Assembly: GCA_964420835.1 (NCBI GenBank)
Contig: CAYQUO010000027.1
Span: 1 to 32,060, forward strand
DNA from: CAYQUO01 sp964420835
Lineage (GTDB): Bacteria; Chloroflexota; Anaerolineae; Anaerolineales; Anaerolineaceae
Direction: 5' to 3'
DNA length: 32,060 bases
Shown: positions 19,170 to 27,573 of the stretch, piece after piece
Numbering within the stretch: position 1 is the stretch's first letter
How the letters are laid out: every line of letters starts with the position of its first letter
The notes under the pieces: generated by a model
The model's input: the letters and a program-made list of their open reading frames with translations, nothing else
What the model was told of the DNA's origin: nothing
Database searches by the model: none
Translations under genes and position numbers: made by a program

Positions 19170-19267
19170 GAACGAACTTTCGAATACTGGACCCGCATGG
19201 ATGTCCCATATTCACCATTCCCTACAATATACTATCATCCGCCGGCTCCCGGCAGGGCGGGCGGGTG
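19170..19267. repeat. 98-bp intergenic repeat, copy 2
   Basis: It has the same orientation as copy 1 at 14131-14228, and the right-hand 40 nt are identical to it. It lies about 100 bp upstream of the promoter of the giant beta-helix gene. A further GC hairpin (CGCCCC/GGGGCG) follows at about 19302-19322. Confidence 0.8.
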
Positions 19268-19363
19268 CGAAACGGCGACCGTGCACTCATCGCACCGGCG
19301 GCGCCCCTGCCGTTGCGGGGCGGAAGGAATGCACGTTCTACTGGGAACCCATCAGAACTGTAA

Positions 19364-19392
19364 TTGACAACCCTGTGAAAACGTTGTATTTT
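19364..19392 (+). promoter_or_regulatory. Sigma-70-like promoter for the surface-protein cluster
   Basis: A perfect TTGACA (19364-19369) and TATTTT (19387-19392, four of six consensus bases) are spaced by exactly 17 nt. They lie about 255 nt before the ATG at 19647, leaving a long 5' leader. Confidence 0.55.
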
Positions 19393-19646
19393 TTTTTTAC
19401 AGTCATGAAAAAACAAACAAGTGGGGCTTTTTTGAGGGGTCCATTGTTGACTGATTTCCAACCCAATGGTTTGGAAACACACGGACGGCTGACCTACCAC
19501 ACACACCTGGCGGAGACAGGCGGAGAACCTGTCCATCTTTGAGGTTAATGGAGGTGCAGGCGGGGAAAGATCACGAAACGAATTCAACAACTCACAACGG
19601 GTTTCAGCAGGAAATATCATCCATTCTTGTTTTGGAGGGATTGATC

Positions 19647-22600
19647 ATGAAATCGATTTATCGATGTATTGCCATTCTTATGATTGTTGCCTTGGCCTTC
19701 GGGTTTCTGCCGGCCGGGGCGGTGAGCGCAGACCCGCCCGACCCCTGCACCACGGACTGCTATGTATCCCCGACAGGGAATGATGCAGCATATGGGTATG
19801 AGGATTCTCCATTCCTGACCATCCAGAAAGGCATTGATGCGGTGGCTGCCGGTGGCACGGTACACGTGGCGGCGGGGACCTATGATGAGGAGAATATCCT
19901 GATAGGCAAGGGGTTGACGCTTCAAGGGGCTGGCGCCGGCAGTTCGTTTATTGCCCCGAGCGCCGAGACGGACAACAGCACCATCGTTGTTGACAACCCC
20001 AGCGGGGATGTGCTGATCGATGGGTTCACCTTTACCATGCAGCCAAAACCAAACCATGGCTCCGCCGTAGTGGTGCAGGGCACATCCATCGCCGTGGATG
20101 GTGCGACGGTCACCATCTCCAACAACGTTGTGAACGGGTCTGACAACAGTGCGAAATCCGATTATGGTTTTTACGGTCAGAACAACCATGCCGCCCTGGT
20201 CATCACGAAAAATGAGATCCATAAGACCGGTGACAACCCGATCGTGATGGAAAACCAGTTTGGGTCAACCACCGTATCGTACAACAAGATCTGGATCACT
20301 GACAGCCCCGATTACAACCCGTATTTCAGCATGGCCCACAGCGGGGCGAACATCACCACCCCCCAGATCGTGGAATACAACGAATTTTATCTGGATCACG
20401 GCGTAAGCGGCTACTCTGAAGCAATTACATTCGATACCGCCGTACGAAACGGCTGGTATGGTACAACAACAGATACGGGCTATTACACGGATATCCGGAT
20501 CCGGAACAACAAGATCTACACCGGCGGCGCCTATGCCCGCGGTATCGGGTTGTGGGATCTATCCGCCGCGGACGGCATGGGGACCATATCCAACGCGCAG
20601 ATCACCGAGAACGAGATCATCGGTGAGGATGCGACGGATGCTGAAACCTATGGCATTACCCTGCGGGGTGATATTGAAGGGACGGTCATTCAAGGCAATA
20701 CCATCAGCGATGTCAACCTGGGCATCTGGCTGCGGGCCGGGTCAAAGAACGGTGTGCACCCAAGCGGCAGTGATATTTTTGATAACAAGATCGCCCCGAC
20801 GGTGACCGCATTGAACAATGAAAGCACGATCCCTGTGGACGTATCGCCCAACTGGTGGGGCTCCGCAGATGGTCCCCCGGCCGGGGCGATAACAGGTCCG
20901 GCGGTTTACATCCCGTGGTGTATGACCGATGCCTGTACCGCACCCTTCGGTCACCCTCCTTTTCACAACACCACCAAGGATACCTACTACACCACCCTGC
21001 AGGCGGCAATTGCCGATGCGGATGCCGATGACACGATAGAAATTTCCGATGGGACCTATGTGGAGACCGGCCAGATCGTGATCGACAAGAACCTCACGAT
21101 CACTGGTGCCAGCCAGGATGGCACCATCATCCAGCCGGCGCAGGACGTGGCTTCCTGGGTCCTCGTGAACCAGGGGGTGACCTTTAACCTGACCAACCTC
21201 ACCCTGGACGGAAACGGTAAAACGATCACCTCAGGATTACGGACCGGCGGCCTCACCACGGTGGACCATGTGAACGTGAAAAACATCGCTGCTCCGGGAT
21301 ACTCGGGGTATAGCATTCTCATGGACTACAATAACACGGTGCCCCAGTCACTGAAGGTGACCAACAGCACCATCACCGACTTCGGCCGGGTGGGCATCCA
21401 GACCGATAAAGGAAACGCAGAGAGCACGGCTGAAATCACCGGCAACACCATTACCTGCACCGGGCCCGGGGACAAGGTAAATTATGGCATCACGGTTGAA
21501 GGTGGAGCGGTTGCCACGATTACCGGCAACACCATCACCAACTGTTATGGCATCGCTTCCGATGGGTCGGAATCTGCGGCCATCGAGATTACAACCTACT
21601 TTGGGCCTGGAACCACGGCCACCATCACCGGCAACTTCCTTTACAACAACCTGAACGGGATCCTTGTTGGCTATGACAGTTCCGATACCAGCACGGTAAC
21701 GGCTGAAAATAACAAGATCTACAACATCACAAACACGTTGATTAGTTCCAGCGGCACCGCTGCATCCGTGGACGCATCGCCCAACTGGTGGGGGACCAAT
21801 GACGAAGGCGAAATCCAGGCGAAGGTGGCTGGATCCGTCACCTATGAGCCCTACTGGTACGACGAAGACATGACCCTCCTGTACCCCGTTCCCTGCACCA
21901 CGGATTGCTATGTGGATCCATCAGGGGATGATTCGGACTATGGGAATGCCAATTCCCCGTTCAAGACCATTCAGAAAGGCATCGATGCGGTGACAGCCGG
22001 CGGCACGGTGCACGTGGCTGCGGGAACCTACCAGGAAAGCGTTGGTGGCGGGAGAGACCTGGTGATTAATAAGAGCCTCAACCTGGTGGGCGCCGGCAAG
22101 GGGCAGACCATCATCGAGTTGACCAACAAACAGAATGGCCTGGAGGTCAGCGCGGACGCGACCGGCGAGGTGAAGGTTGAAGGCTTTACCTTCACCAAAA
22201 TTGCCGCCAACCCCAATTCTTCAAGCTGGGGCGCGGTGCGCGTTGGCGATTCCGGCAATCACTTCAGCAGCCTGATCTTTCGCGATGTTGAAATCGCCTA
22301 TGCCGGTACTCGCAACCTGTTCCTGTCTGGCGCCGCCACTTACGGGTACGTTGAACTGGACAATGTGGATATCCATCACGGCGGGTGGTATGGGTTTTCG
22401 CTGCATGGTAATGTTGATACGGCGGTGGTCAAGGATTCCAAATTCAGTGAAACTGGTGTTAACGATGGATCCTGCCAGTACATCGGCTTCCTCATTGAAA
22501 GCCCCAACATTACAACAAAACTGACCATTGATGATTCAGAGTTTATAAACAACATGGGGGATGGGTTGAAGCTCGTAAATGCAAAGAATGCAACCCTTAC

Positions 22601-25436
22601 CAACATCACCTCCACCGGTAATTGTTATGGCATCAGCTTAGCCTCTTACGGCAGCGAGAATGCAAAAGATATTAAAATCATCAACCCCACCCTCACCGGC
22701 AACTCCGGGAGTGGATTGTTCATGGGAGCCTGGCCAGGCACCACACTGGAGAATGTGGAGGTCACCGGCGGCAGGATCACGGACAATGTCAACCACCAGG
22801 TTCACATCCTGAAAACCAGCGAAATCAGCGGGACGATTAAAAACATTAATATTCACAAGGTCTACCTCACCAAGCTTCTCGCCTGGGAGCCCCAGACTCC
22901 ACCGATTCCGAAGATCAATGCAACCGGCAACTGGTGGGGCAGCCCGGACCTGGCGGTGGTTCAATCCAGGGCGTTAGGATACGTTGATTTCAGCAACTGG
23001 TGTACGGACCCGACCTGCTCCGGAACGGTTTGGTATGCTGGCGGCAGCATCCAGGCGGCCATTGATGCGGCACATCCCGGCGACACCATATACATTGAGC
23101 CAGGCAACTACAATGAGCCGGGCGGCGCCGTGGTCAACAAGGAAAACCTGAAGATCATCCTGACGGACGGCGTTGTCATCCAGAACAACTCGCCCTGCTT
23201 CATCGTGGAAGCGGATTACACCACGATCTCCACCGAAAGCCCCGGCGGGGCCAAGTGCGTGCCCACCGACGGAGCCAACGGGGTTGACGTGACCGCAGGC
23301 CGGGTGAACGTCATCATCGAGGGGCTCGAGATCAGCGGGGTTGGACAGACCACCGGAAATGGCATCCACTTTGCCGGCGCCGCCACGGATGTGGTCATCT
23401 CCAGCAACAAGATCCACGACCTGGGCGGAGACGGGCTTTTCTTTGCCAGCACCCCGGCAGGCGTGGTTGACATTCAGGGCAACCTATTCCAGAACAATGC
23501 CGGTGTGGGCATCAATAACACCGGTTCGGGCGCCACCACCATCGACGCCCGCTACAACTCCTGGGGCGACCCGGATGGGCCAACAGGCGCAAACGGCGAT
23601 GGCGTCAGCGCCAATGTGGATTACGCCGATTGGACCTATATGAAGGTTTACATGGAATCCTCGGGCACCTTCTGGCCGAGTATTGCCCTGGCAACCAGGG
23701 GAACGATCACCTACACCTTCTACGCCGACCTGGTTGGCGCCACCGGGCTGGACTTCACCTTTGCCTTCCCGTTTTATGCGGTCAAAGACGATTCAGGAGG
23801 CTACTGCTATTGGTATGGCTGTGCGCCGATCTATGAAATTTACTCTGATTCATCTAACCGCCCCTTGAGGATCGTGTCGACAACGGAAAATGGCACCGAT
23901 TTTACCCCGGTCACAGGCACCAGCCTGCTGGACACAGCCCGGCACTTTGGCTACGTCAACTTTGCCGGCCTGAGCAAAAGCGGACCGGTGACGGCAACGA
24001 AAAAGGAACTGTTCTCGGTGACCTTTGATGTCAAGTCAGCCAGCCTGGTCAAACCGCTGCCGTTCTATGATGAAGTGTACGAGACCGGCATCAGCGACAG
24101 AATCCCACCCAAAACACTGCTGGGGGCGGAACTGTTCCCCGATTTCAACCGGGCGAGCTTCAGCATGAGCCCGCCCGCCGGGCCATCCAACGTGATCTTT
24201 GCCTCGGAAATGGCGGACGGCACCGTGAAGGCCATCAACTACCCGAATGCCTTTGCGGCCGGTTCCTCCCTGAACAATTACCACCTGACCGGCGAGCAGC
24301 GCCAGTTCACCCTGGTCGTCACCAACCCGCCCAAGGGCGGCACCTACGCTGCCAACCTGCGCTTCAAACTGCTTGGAGCGGAGGTTGGAGATGTCTCCAG
24401 TTTTGAGATGGAGACCGCCCCCGGGGTCTGGACGCCTGTTGTCTTCGCCTCCGATGGGTCGGGGAACATCATCGGTGATACACCTGCAGGCGGCATCCCG
24501 ATCACACCTTCAGCCTCTCTCACCTACAACTTCAGGGTGACCTTCGCCGAAGCCGGCACCTACCCGGTTGAGATCAGCACAGTTTACTCAACTGAAAACT
24601 ATGTGATGAAAACGGATATCCCAGCCACCGGCTTTATCGTGTACGGTGTGCCGGTGATCACCAGCAGCACTTTTGCCGGCCCGTACAGCGCGGAGGTGCC
24701 TGAGAACGTCTCGCTGAACATCACCAACCCGAGCGCGCTGGTTGGGCCCTTCACGCTGGTGTTCGAATACCCGGATGGCACGACGATCCTCTATGACAGC
24801 GTGACCTACACCTGCCTGCCGGCCGGGTGCCCGTCCATACCGGTCGCCCTTGGCAGCGCATCCAATGACCTGGACTTTGTGGTGACCATCCCCACAGCCT
24901 ACAGCGGGCCGATTAAAGTATCCCTGTATGATACCGACCCGGCACCCGATCGACTGCTGGCGACATTGGAGGAAACGACCACCTCCTTCGCCGCGGTGAC
25001 CGGAACGGTTTCGATGCAGGGCCGCAGCGCCCGCGATGGCGTGCCGGTGGTGCTGGCTGGCCCCTTCACCTACACCGCCACATCCACCAGCCAGATCAGC
25101 AACAACGTCAAATTCGCGAGTGTTGCCCCCGGCACGTACGCCATCACCACCGACCAGCCGCGCTACCTGAACGTTAGAGCCGCCCTGGGCAAGACCACGA
25201 ATGTTACCGGCAACACTCTGCTGACGGCGCTTGAACTAAAGGGCGGCAACGCGGTTTATGCAGATGATGTGATCGACATCCTGGATGCCAGCCGCGTTGG
25301 TACGGATTGGAACAAGGATATTACCCACGCGGGAGATGTGAACTTCTCCGGCAAGGTGGACATCTTCGACCTGGCCCTTGTCGGCGGTAATTTCAACAAA
25401 ACGGCGGCAGATTTTTACACATCCTGGATTCCATAG
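19647..25436 (+). CDS. Giant secreted right-handed beta-helix protein with C-terminal dockerin-like module
   Basis: GGAGG lies 8 nt before the ATG at 19647. This start gives a clean signal peptide (MKSIYRCIAILMIVALAFGF, cleavage near AVSA); the frame extends upstream to 19539 without support. The mature protein comes from 1929 residues. Four parallel beta-helix modules start near 34, 442, 750 and 1125, each opening with a TIQKGIDAV / TLQAAI / SIQAAIDAA strand. Each closes with an NWWG- or NSWG-type motif (NWWGSADGPP, NWWGTND, NWWGSPD, NSWGDPDGP). Modules 1 and 3 share a duplicated CTTDCYV opening. From about 1331 come beta-sandwich regions, then a carboxypeptidase-regulatory-like domain (about 1785-1860). 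Last is a dockerin-like pair (about 1864-1915): a degenerate first loop, and a good second loop, GDVNFSGKVDIFDL. No enzymatic motif was seen. The probable role is surface adhesion or polysaccharide contact, docked to the cohesins encoded next. Confidence 0.88.
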   Translation: MKSIYRCIAILMIVALAFGFLPAGAVSADPPDPCTTDCYVSPTGNDAAYGYEDSPFLTIQKGIDAVAAGGTVHVAAGTYDEENILIGKGLTLQGAGAGSSFIAPSAETDNSTIVVDNPSGDVLIDGFTFTMQPKPNHGSAVVVQGTSIAVDGATVTISNNVVNGSDNSAKSDYGFYGQNNHAALVITKNEIHKTGDNPIVMENQFGSTTVSYNKIWITDSPDYNPYFSMAHSGANITTPQIVEYNEFYLDHGVSGYSEAITFDTAVRNGWYGTTTDTGYYTDIRIRNNKIYTGGAYARGIGLWDLSAADGMGTISNAQITENEIIGEDATDAETYGITLRGDIEGTVIQGNTISDVNLGIWLRAGSKNGVHPSGSDIFDNKIAPTVTALNNESTIPVDVSPNWWGSADGPPAGAITGPAVYIPWCMTDACTAPFGHPPFHNTTKDTYYTTLQAAIADADADDTIEISDGTYVETGQIVIDKNLTITGASQDGTIIQPAQDVASWVLVNQGVTFNLTNLTLDGNGKTITSGLRTGGLTTVDHVNVKNIAAPGYSGYSILMDYNNTVPQSLKVTNSTITDFGRVGIQTDKGNAESTAEITGNTITCTGPGDKVNYGITVEGGAVATITGNTITNCYGIASDGSESAAIEITTYFGPGTTATITGNFLYNNLNGILVGYDSSDTSTVTAENNKIYNITNTLISSSGTAASVDASPNWWGTNDEGEIQAKVAGSVTYEPYWYDEDMTLLYPVPCTTDCYVDPSGDDSDYGNANSPFKTIQKGIDAVTAGGTVHVAAGTYQESVGGGRDLVINKSLNLVGAGKGQTIIELTNKQNGLEVSADATGEVKVEGFTFTKIAANPNSSSWGAVRVGDSGNHFSSLIFRDVEIAYAGTRNLFLSGAATYGYVELDNVDIHHGGWYGFSLHGNVDTAVVKDSKFSETGVNDGSCQYIGFLIESPNITTKLTIDDSEFINNMGDGLKLVNAKNATLTNITSTGNCYGISLASYGSENAKDIKIINPTLTGNSGSGLFMGAWPGTTLENVEVTGGRITDNVNHQVHILKTSEISGTIKNINIHKVYLTKLLAWEPQTPPIPKINATGNWWGSPDLAVVQSRALGYVDFSNWCTDPTCSGTVWYAGGSIQAAIDAAHPGDTIYIEPGNYNEPGGAVVNKENLKIILTDGVVIQNNSPCFIVEADYTTISTESPGGAKCVPTDGANGVDVTAGRVNVIIEGLEISGVGQTTGNGIHFAGAATDVVISSNKIHDLGGDGLFFASTPAGVVDIQGNLFQNNAGVGINNTGSGATTIDARYNSWGDPDGPTGANGDGVSANVDYADWTYMKVYMESSGTFWPSIALATRGTITYTFYADLVGATGLDFTFAFPFYAVKDDSGGYCYWYGCAPIYEIYSDSSNRPLRIVSTTENGTDFTPVTGTSLLDTARHFGYVNFAGLSKSGPVTATKKELFSVTFDVKSASLVKPLPFYDEVYETGISDRIPPKTLLGAELFPDFNRASFSMSPPAGPSNVIFASEMADGTVKAINYPNAFAAGSSLNNYHLTGEQRQFTLVVTNPPKGGTYAANLRFKLLGAEVGDVSSFEMETAPGVWTPVVFASDGSGNIIGDTPAGGIPITPSASLTYNFRVTFAEAGTYPVEISTVYSTENYVMKTDIPATGFIVYGVPVITSSTFAGPYSAEVPENVSLNITNPSALVGPFTLVFEYPDGTTILYDSVTYTCLPAGCPSIPVALGSASNDLDFVVTIPTAYSGPIKVSLYDTDPAPDRLLATLEETTTSFAAVTGTVSMQGRSARDGVPVVLAGPFTYTATSTSQISNNVKFASVAPGTYAITTDQPRYLNVRAALGKTTNVTGNTLLTALELKGGNAVYADDVIDILDASRVGTDWNKDITHAGDVNFSGKVDIFDLALVGGNFNKTAADFYTSWIP

Positions 25437-25448
25437 ACCTGACCCAAA

Positions 25449-25494
25449 GTGCAGGCCGGGGCAACCCGGCCTGCACACCCCTTCCCGGGGTTTT
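25449..25494 (+). terminator. Tandem hairpins: 12-bp perfect stem with GCAA tetraloop, then a short GC hairpin with TTTT
   Basis: GTGCAGGCCGGG (25449-25460) and CCCGGCCTGCAC (25465-25476) pair perfectly around a GCAA tetraloop, 12 nt after the stop of the beta-helix gene. A second small stem, CCCC/GGGG (25478-25490), is followed by TTTT. Together they look like a leaky terminator or an mRNA-stabilising element that would lower expression of the downstream cohesin genes relative to the first gene. Confidence 0.65.
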
Positions 25495-25607
25495 GCCGAC
25501 GTGGGATGAATGGCCTGGGTTGAGAACGGTCATACCAATGCATTCATCCTGCTCCGTAATGGAGATAACTGAAAGAGAAAAGCGATCTTTTTAATGGTGA
25601 CCGATTA

Positions 25608-26678
25608 TTGGAAAATAAACCAAAATTAACCGTTCCATCCATAATGGATCTCTTTCGCGTCATTGCCTGTGTGGCATTCCTGGCGGCCTTGTTCCCCGCC
25701 GGAGTTGTTTACGCCCAAGGCGGAACCCAAGTGGCGGTCTCCCCAACCAGTACGGGTGTTGCGGTGGGGAATATCGCCACCATGGATGTGAACATCACCG
25801 GCGGGGTGGACCTTAACGCCTTTGAGATCACCATTACCTATGATCCGACGATTGTGTCCCTGGAAACCTACGCGGCGGGCGGTTACATGTCCAACCTGGT
25901 GCCTTTCTACGAAAACAGGACCAATGGCAGGCTGGAGGTTGCTTACGTGCAACTGGCGACCCCCGGTGCCAACGGGGATGGCACCCTGATGAGCCTTGTT
26001 TTCAGGGGGTTGACGATGGGAAGTTCCGCCATCACCATCGAATCCATCGTCCTGGCGAATAAATCGGATGAAAAAGTGTTCCCAGCCATCCGGAATGGGA
26101 TGATCAACGTTGGCCTGGGGATGACGGATACCGCCACCCCAACTGTGTCGGCAACCGCATCCTGCACCCCCACTGCCGGCCGCACCAACACGCCTTCCCG
26201 AACACCCACCCGCAGCCGAACGACATCCAGCGGGGGTGGTGTTTCCACCAGGGTCCCAACAAGAATTCCATCCCGGACAACCACGCCCCTTGCCAGGAAT
26301 ACGACTCCGCCTGCCAGCACCATCACCAGTGAGGGCGGCCCAAGGATCCTGCCTCCGGGAGCGAAAAGCATCACCCCGCCTGCCTTCAGCACCCCAGCAT
26401 TGGCAACCCGCACCACCCCTGCAGCCCCTGTCAGCGAAACATCCGCCCTGGAGGAGGGGCATACCGAAACGCCAGCCATCAAATGGTTCACAGCCACCGG
26501 CACCAATTTTGTGCCTCAGAAGGCACAACCAACCGCAATACCGGGAGTTGATGCAAGGCTTAAATTGGTGGATCGATTATTCTGGATCATATCCATCCTT
26601 CTTTTCCTGGTCCTGCTCATCCTGATCGCCCTGATCATCATGCGCATCATGAAAAACGAACAGCCGCAAGGAGATTGA
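25608..26678 (+). CDS. Cohesin-domain protein with C-terminal membrane anchor (first)
   Basis: The likely start is TTG at 25608, with GGTGA 8 nt upstream; an ATG at 25644 lacks a ribosome binding site. From TTG the protein has 356 residues. The signal peptide covers about 12-36 (cleavage after VYA). A cohesin-fold domain spans about 41-169 (FEITITYDPTIVSLE, then GTLMSLVFRG, AITIESIVLANKSDEKV). A long Thr/Ser/Pro-rich stalk (about 172-315) leads to a transmembrane helix (about 326-346) and a short polar tail. Cohesins bind dockerin modules, and the preceding gene encodes one, so this is probably a membrane receptor for that protein. The stalk is a likely O-glycosylation target. The next gene begins 4 nt after the stop. 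Confidence 0.85.
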   Translation: MENKPKLTVPSIMDLFRVIACVAFLAALFPAGVVYAQGGTQVAVSPTSTGVAVGNIATMDVNITGGVDLNAFEITITYDPTIVSLETYAAGGYMSNLVPFYENRTNGRLEVAYVQLATPGANGDGTLMSLVFRGLTMGSSAITIESIVLANKSDEKVFPAIRNGMINVGLGMTDTATPTVSATASCTPTAGRTNTPSRTPTRSRTTSSGGGVSTRVPTRIPSRTTTPLARNTTPPASTITSEGGPRILPPGAKSITPPAFSTPALATRTTPAAPVSETSALEEGHTETPAIKWFTATGTNFVPQKAQPTAIPGVDARLKLVDRLFWIISILLFLVLLILIALIIMRIMKNEQPQGD

Positions 26679-26682
26679 CCGC

Positions 26683-27525
26683 ATGTGCATACCGTATCGG
26701 AAAGGAATCCTGACCGCCCTGCTTTTGGCAGGATGGATGCTTGCACCCTCCGGGGTTGTGTTTGGGCAAACGTCCAGCCCGGCACAGATCGGTATTTTTC
26801 ATTCTTTCACGATCAGGCCGGAGGCCAGGGTGGAGGTTCCCATCGAGATTCGTGGCGTTGATGGGCTGTATGCCCTGGATATCAGCGTTCATTTTGATCC
26901 AACAATCCTACAGGCGGTTGGTGTGGACCCTGCCAGCCAGGGCATCCAGATGGCATTGGGGAATTTTCTCGACCCCGGGCTGGTGCTCTTCAACACCGTT
27001 GACAACGTGAAGGGCGAGGCGCATTTCGTGATGACCCAGTTCGCACCCAGTGAGCCAAAAAGCGGAAATGGAGTCCTGCTGGTGATGTATTTCAAGGGAT
27101 TGAAGGAGGGAGAAGCGAAGATTACACTGGCGGATGTGCAACTTTCCACCCGCGACGGCCTTGCCATACCGGCATCCATGGTTGATGCGAAAATAAAAGT
27201 GGATAAAAATGCGCCGGCGGCGGTTTTTACGCCCATACCTGTTCATGACGCCACCAAAATGATCCAGATACCCACCATGGGGGTAACCCCGCAGGTGGAT
27301 AAAACGGTTGCCCCCACGGCAACGCCATCCATGGAAAAAGCGACCCTGGTTGAGAAAACCGCCACGGAAATTGAGCCAATACAGGTTGAGACAAATCAAA
27401 GCACAACCGGCGAAGCGCTGGGGTACTTTATGCTGGGCAATTGGTGGATCCCCCTCGTATTGCTGTTGCTGGTGATTGCCGCCGGAGTGTATTTGTTGAT
27501 GACCATGAAAAGACAACATAAATGA
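26683..27525 (+). CDS. Cohesin-domain protein with C-terminal membrane anchor (second)
   Basis: AAGGAG at 26668-26673, inside the end of the previous gene, precedes the ATG by 9 nt. The genes are separated by 4 nt, so translation is probably coupled. The protein has 280 residues. The signal peptide is about 1-29. The cohesin-like domain is about 35-173 (YALDISVHFDPTILQAVGVD, then GVLLVMYFKGLKEGEAKITL). A shorter Thr/Pro-rich stalk (about 175-245) precedes a transmembrane helix (about 250-272) and a basic tail (MKRQHK). The layout matches the first cohesin protein, but the sequences are clearly diverged, which suggests different binding partners or different distances from the membrane. Confidence 0.85.
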   Translation: MCIPYRKGILTALLLAGWMLAPSGVVFGQTSSPAQIGIFHSFTIRPEARVEVPIEIRGVDGLYALDISVHFDPTILQAVGVDPASQGIQMALGNFLDPGLVLFNTVDNVKGEAHFVMTQFAPSEPKSGNGVLLVMYFKGLKEGEAKITLADVQLSTRDGLAIPASMVDAKIKVDKNAPAAVFTPIPVHDATKMIQIPTMGVTPQVDKTVAPTATPSMEKATLVEKTATEIEPIQVETNQSTTGEALGYFMLGNWWIPLVLLLLVIAAGVYLLMTMKRQHK

Positions 27526-27573
27526 CCGCAATGCAAGCATTGTTTATTCTTTTATGAAAGGGAACCCGGGTTA

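Noticed and set aside
19539..19646. Upstream extension of the beta-helix gene to the ATG at 19539
   Set aside because: The extension has no signal-peptide character, while the ATG at 19647 has GGAGG at proper spacing and begins a standard signal peptide.
25626..26528. Long minus-strand open frame opposite the first cohesin gene
   Set aside because: It is a GC-rich shadow of the Thr/Ser/Pro-rich stalk, with Gly/Arg/Cys-rich translation and no start signal. The plus-strand frame has a signal peptide, cohesin motifs and a membrane helix.
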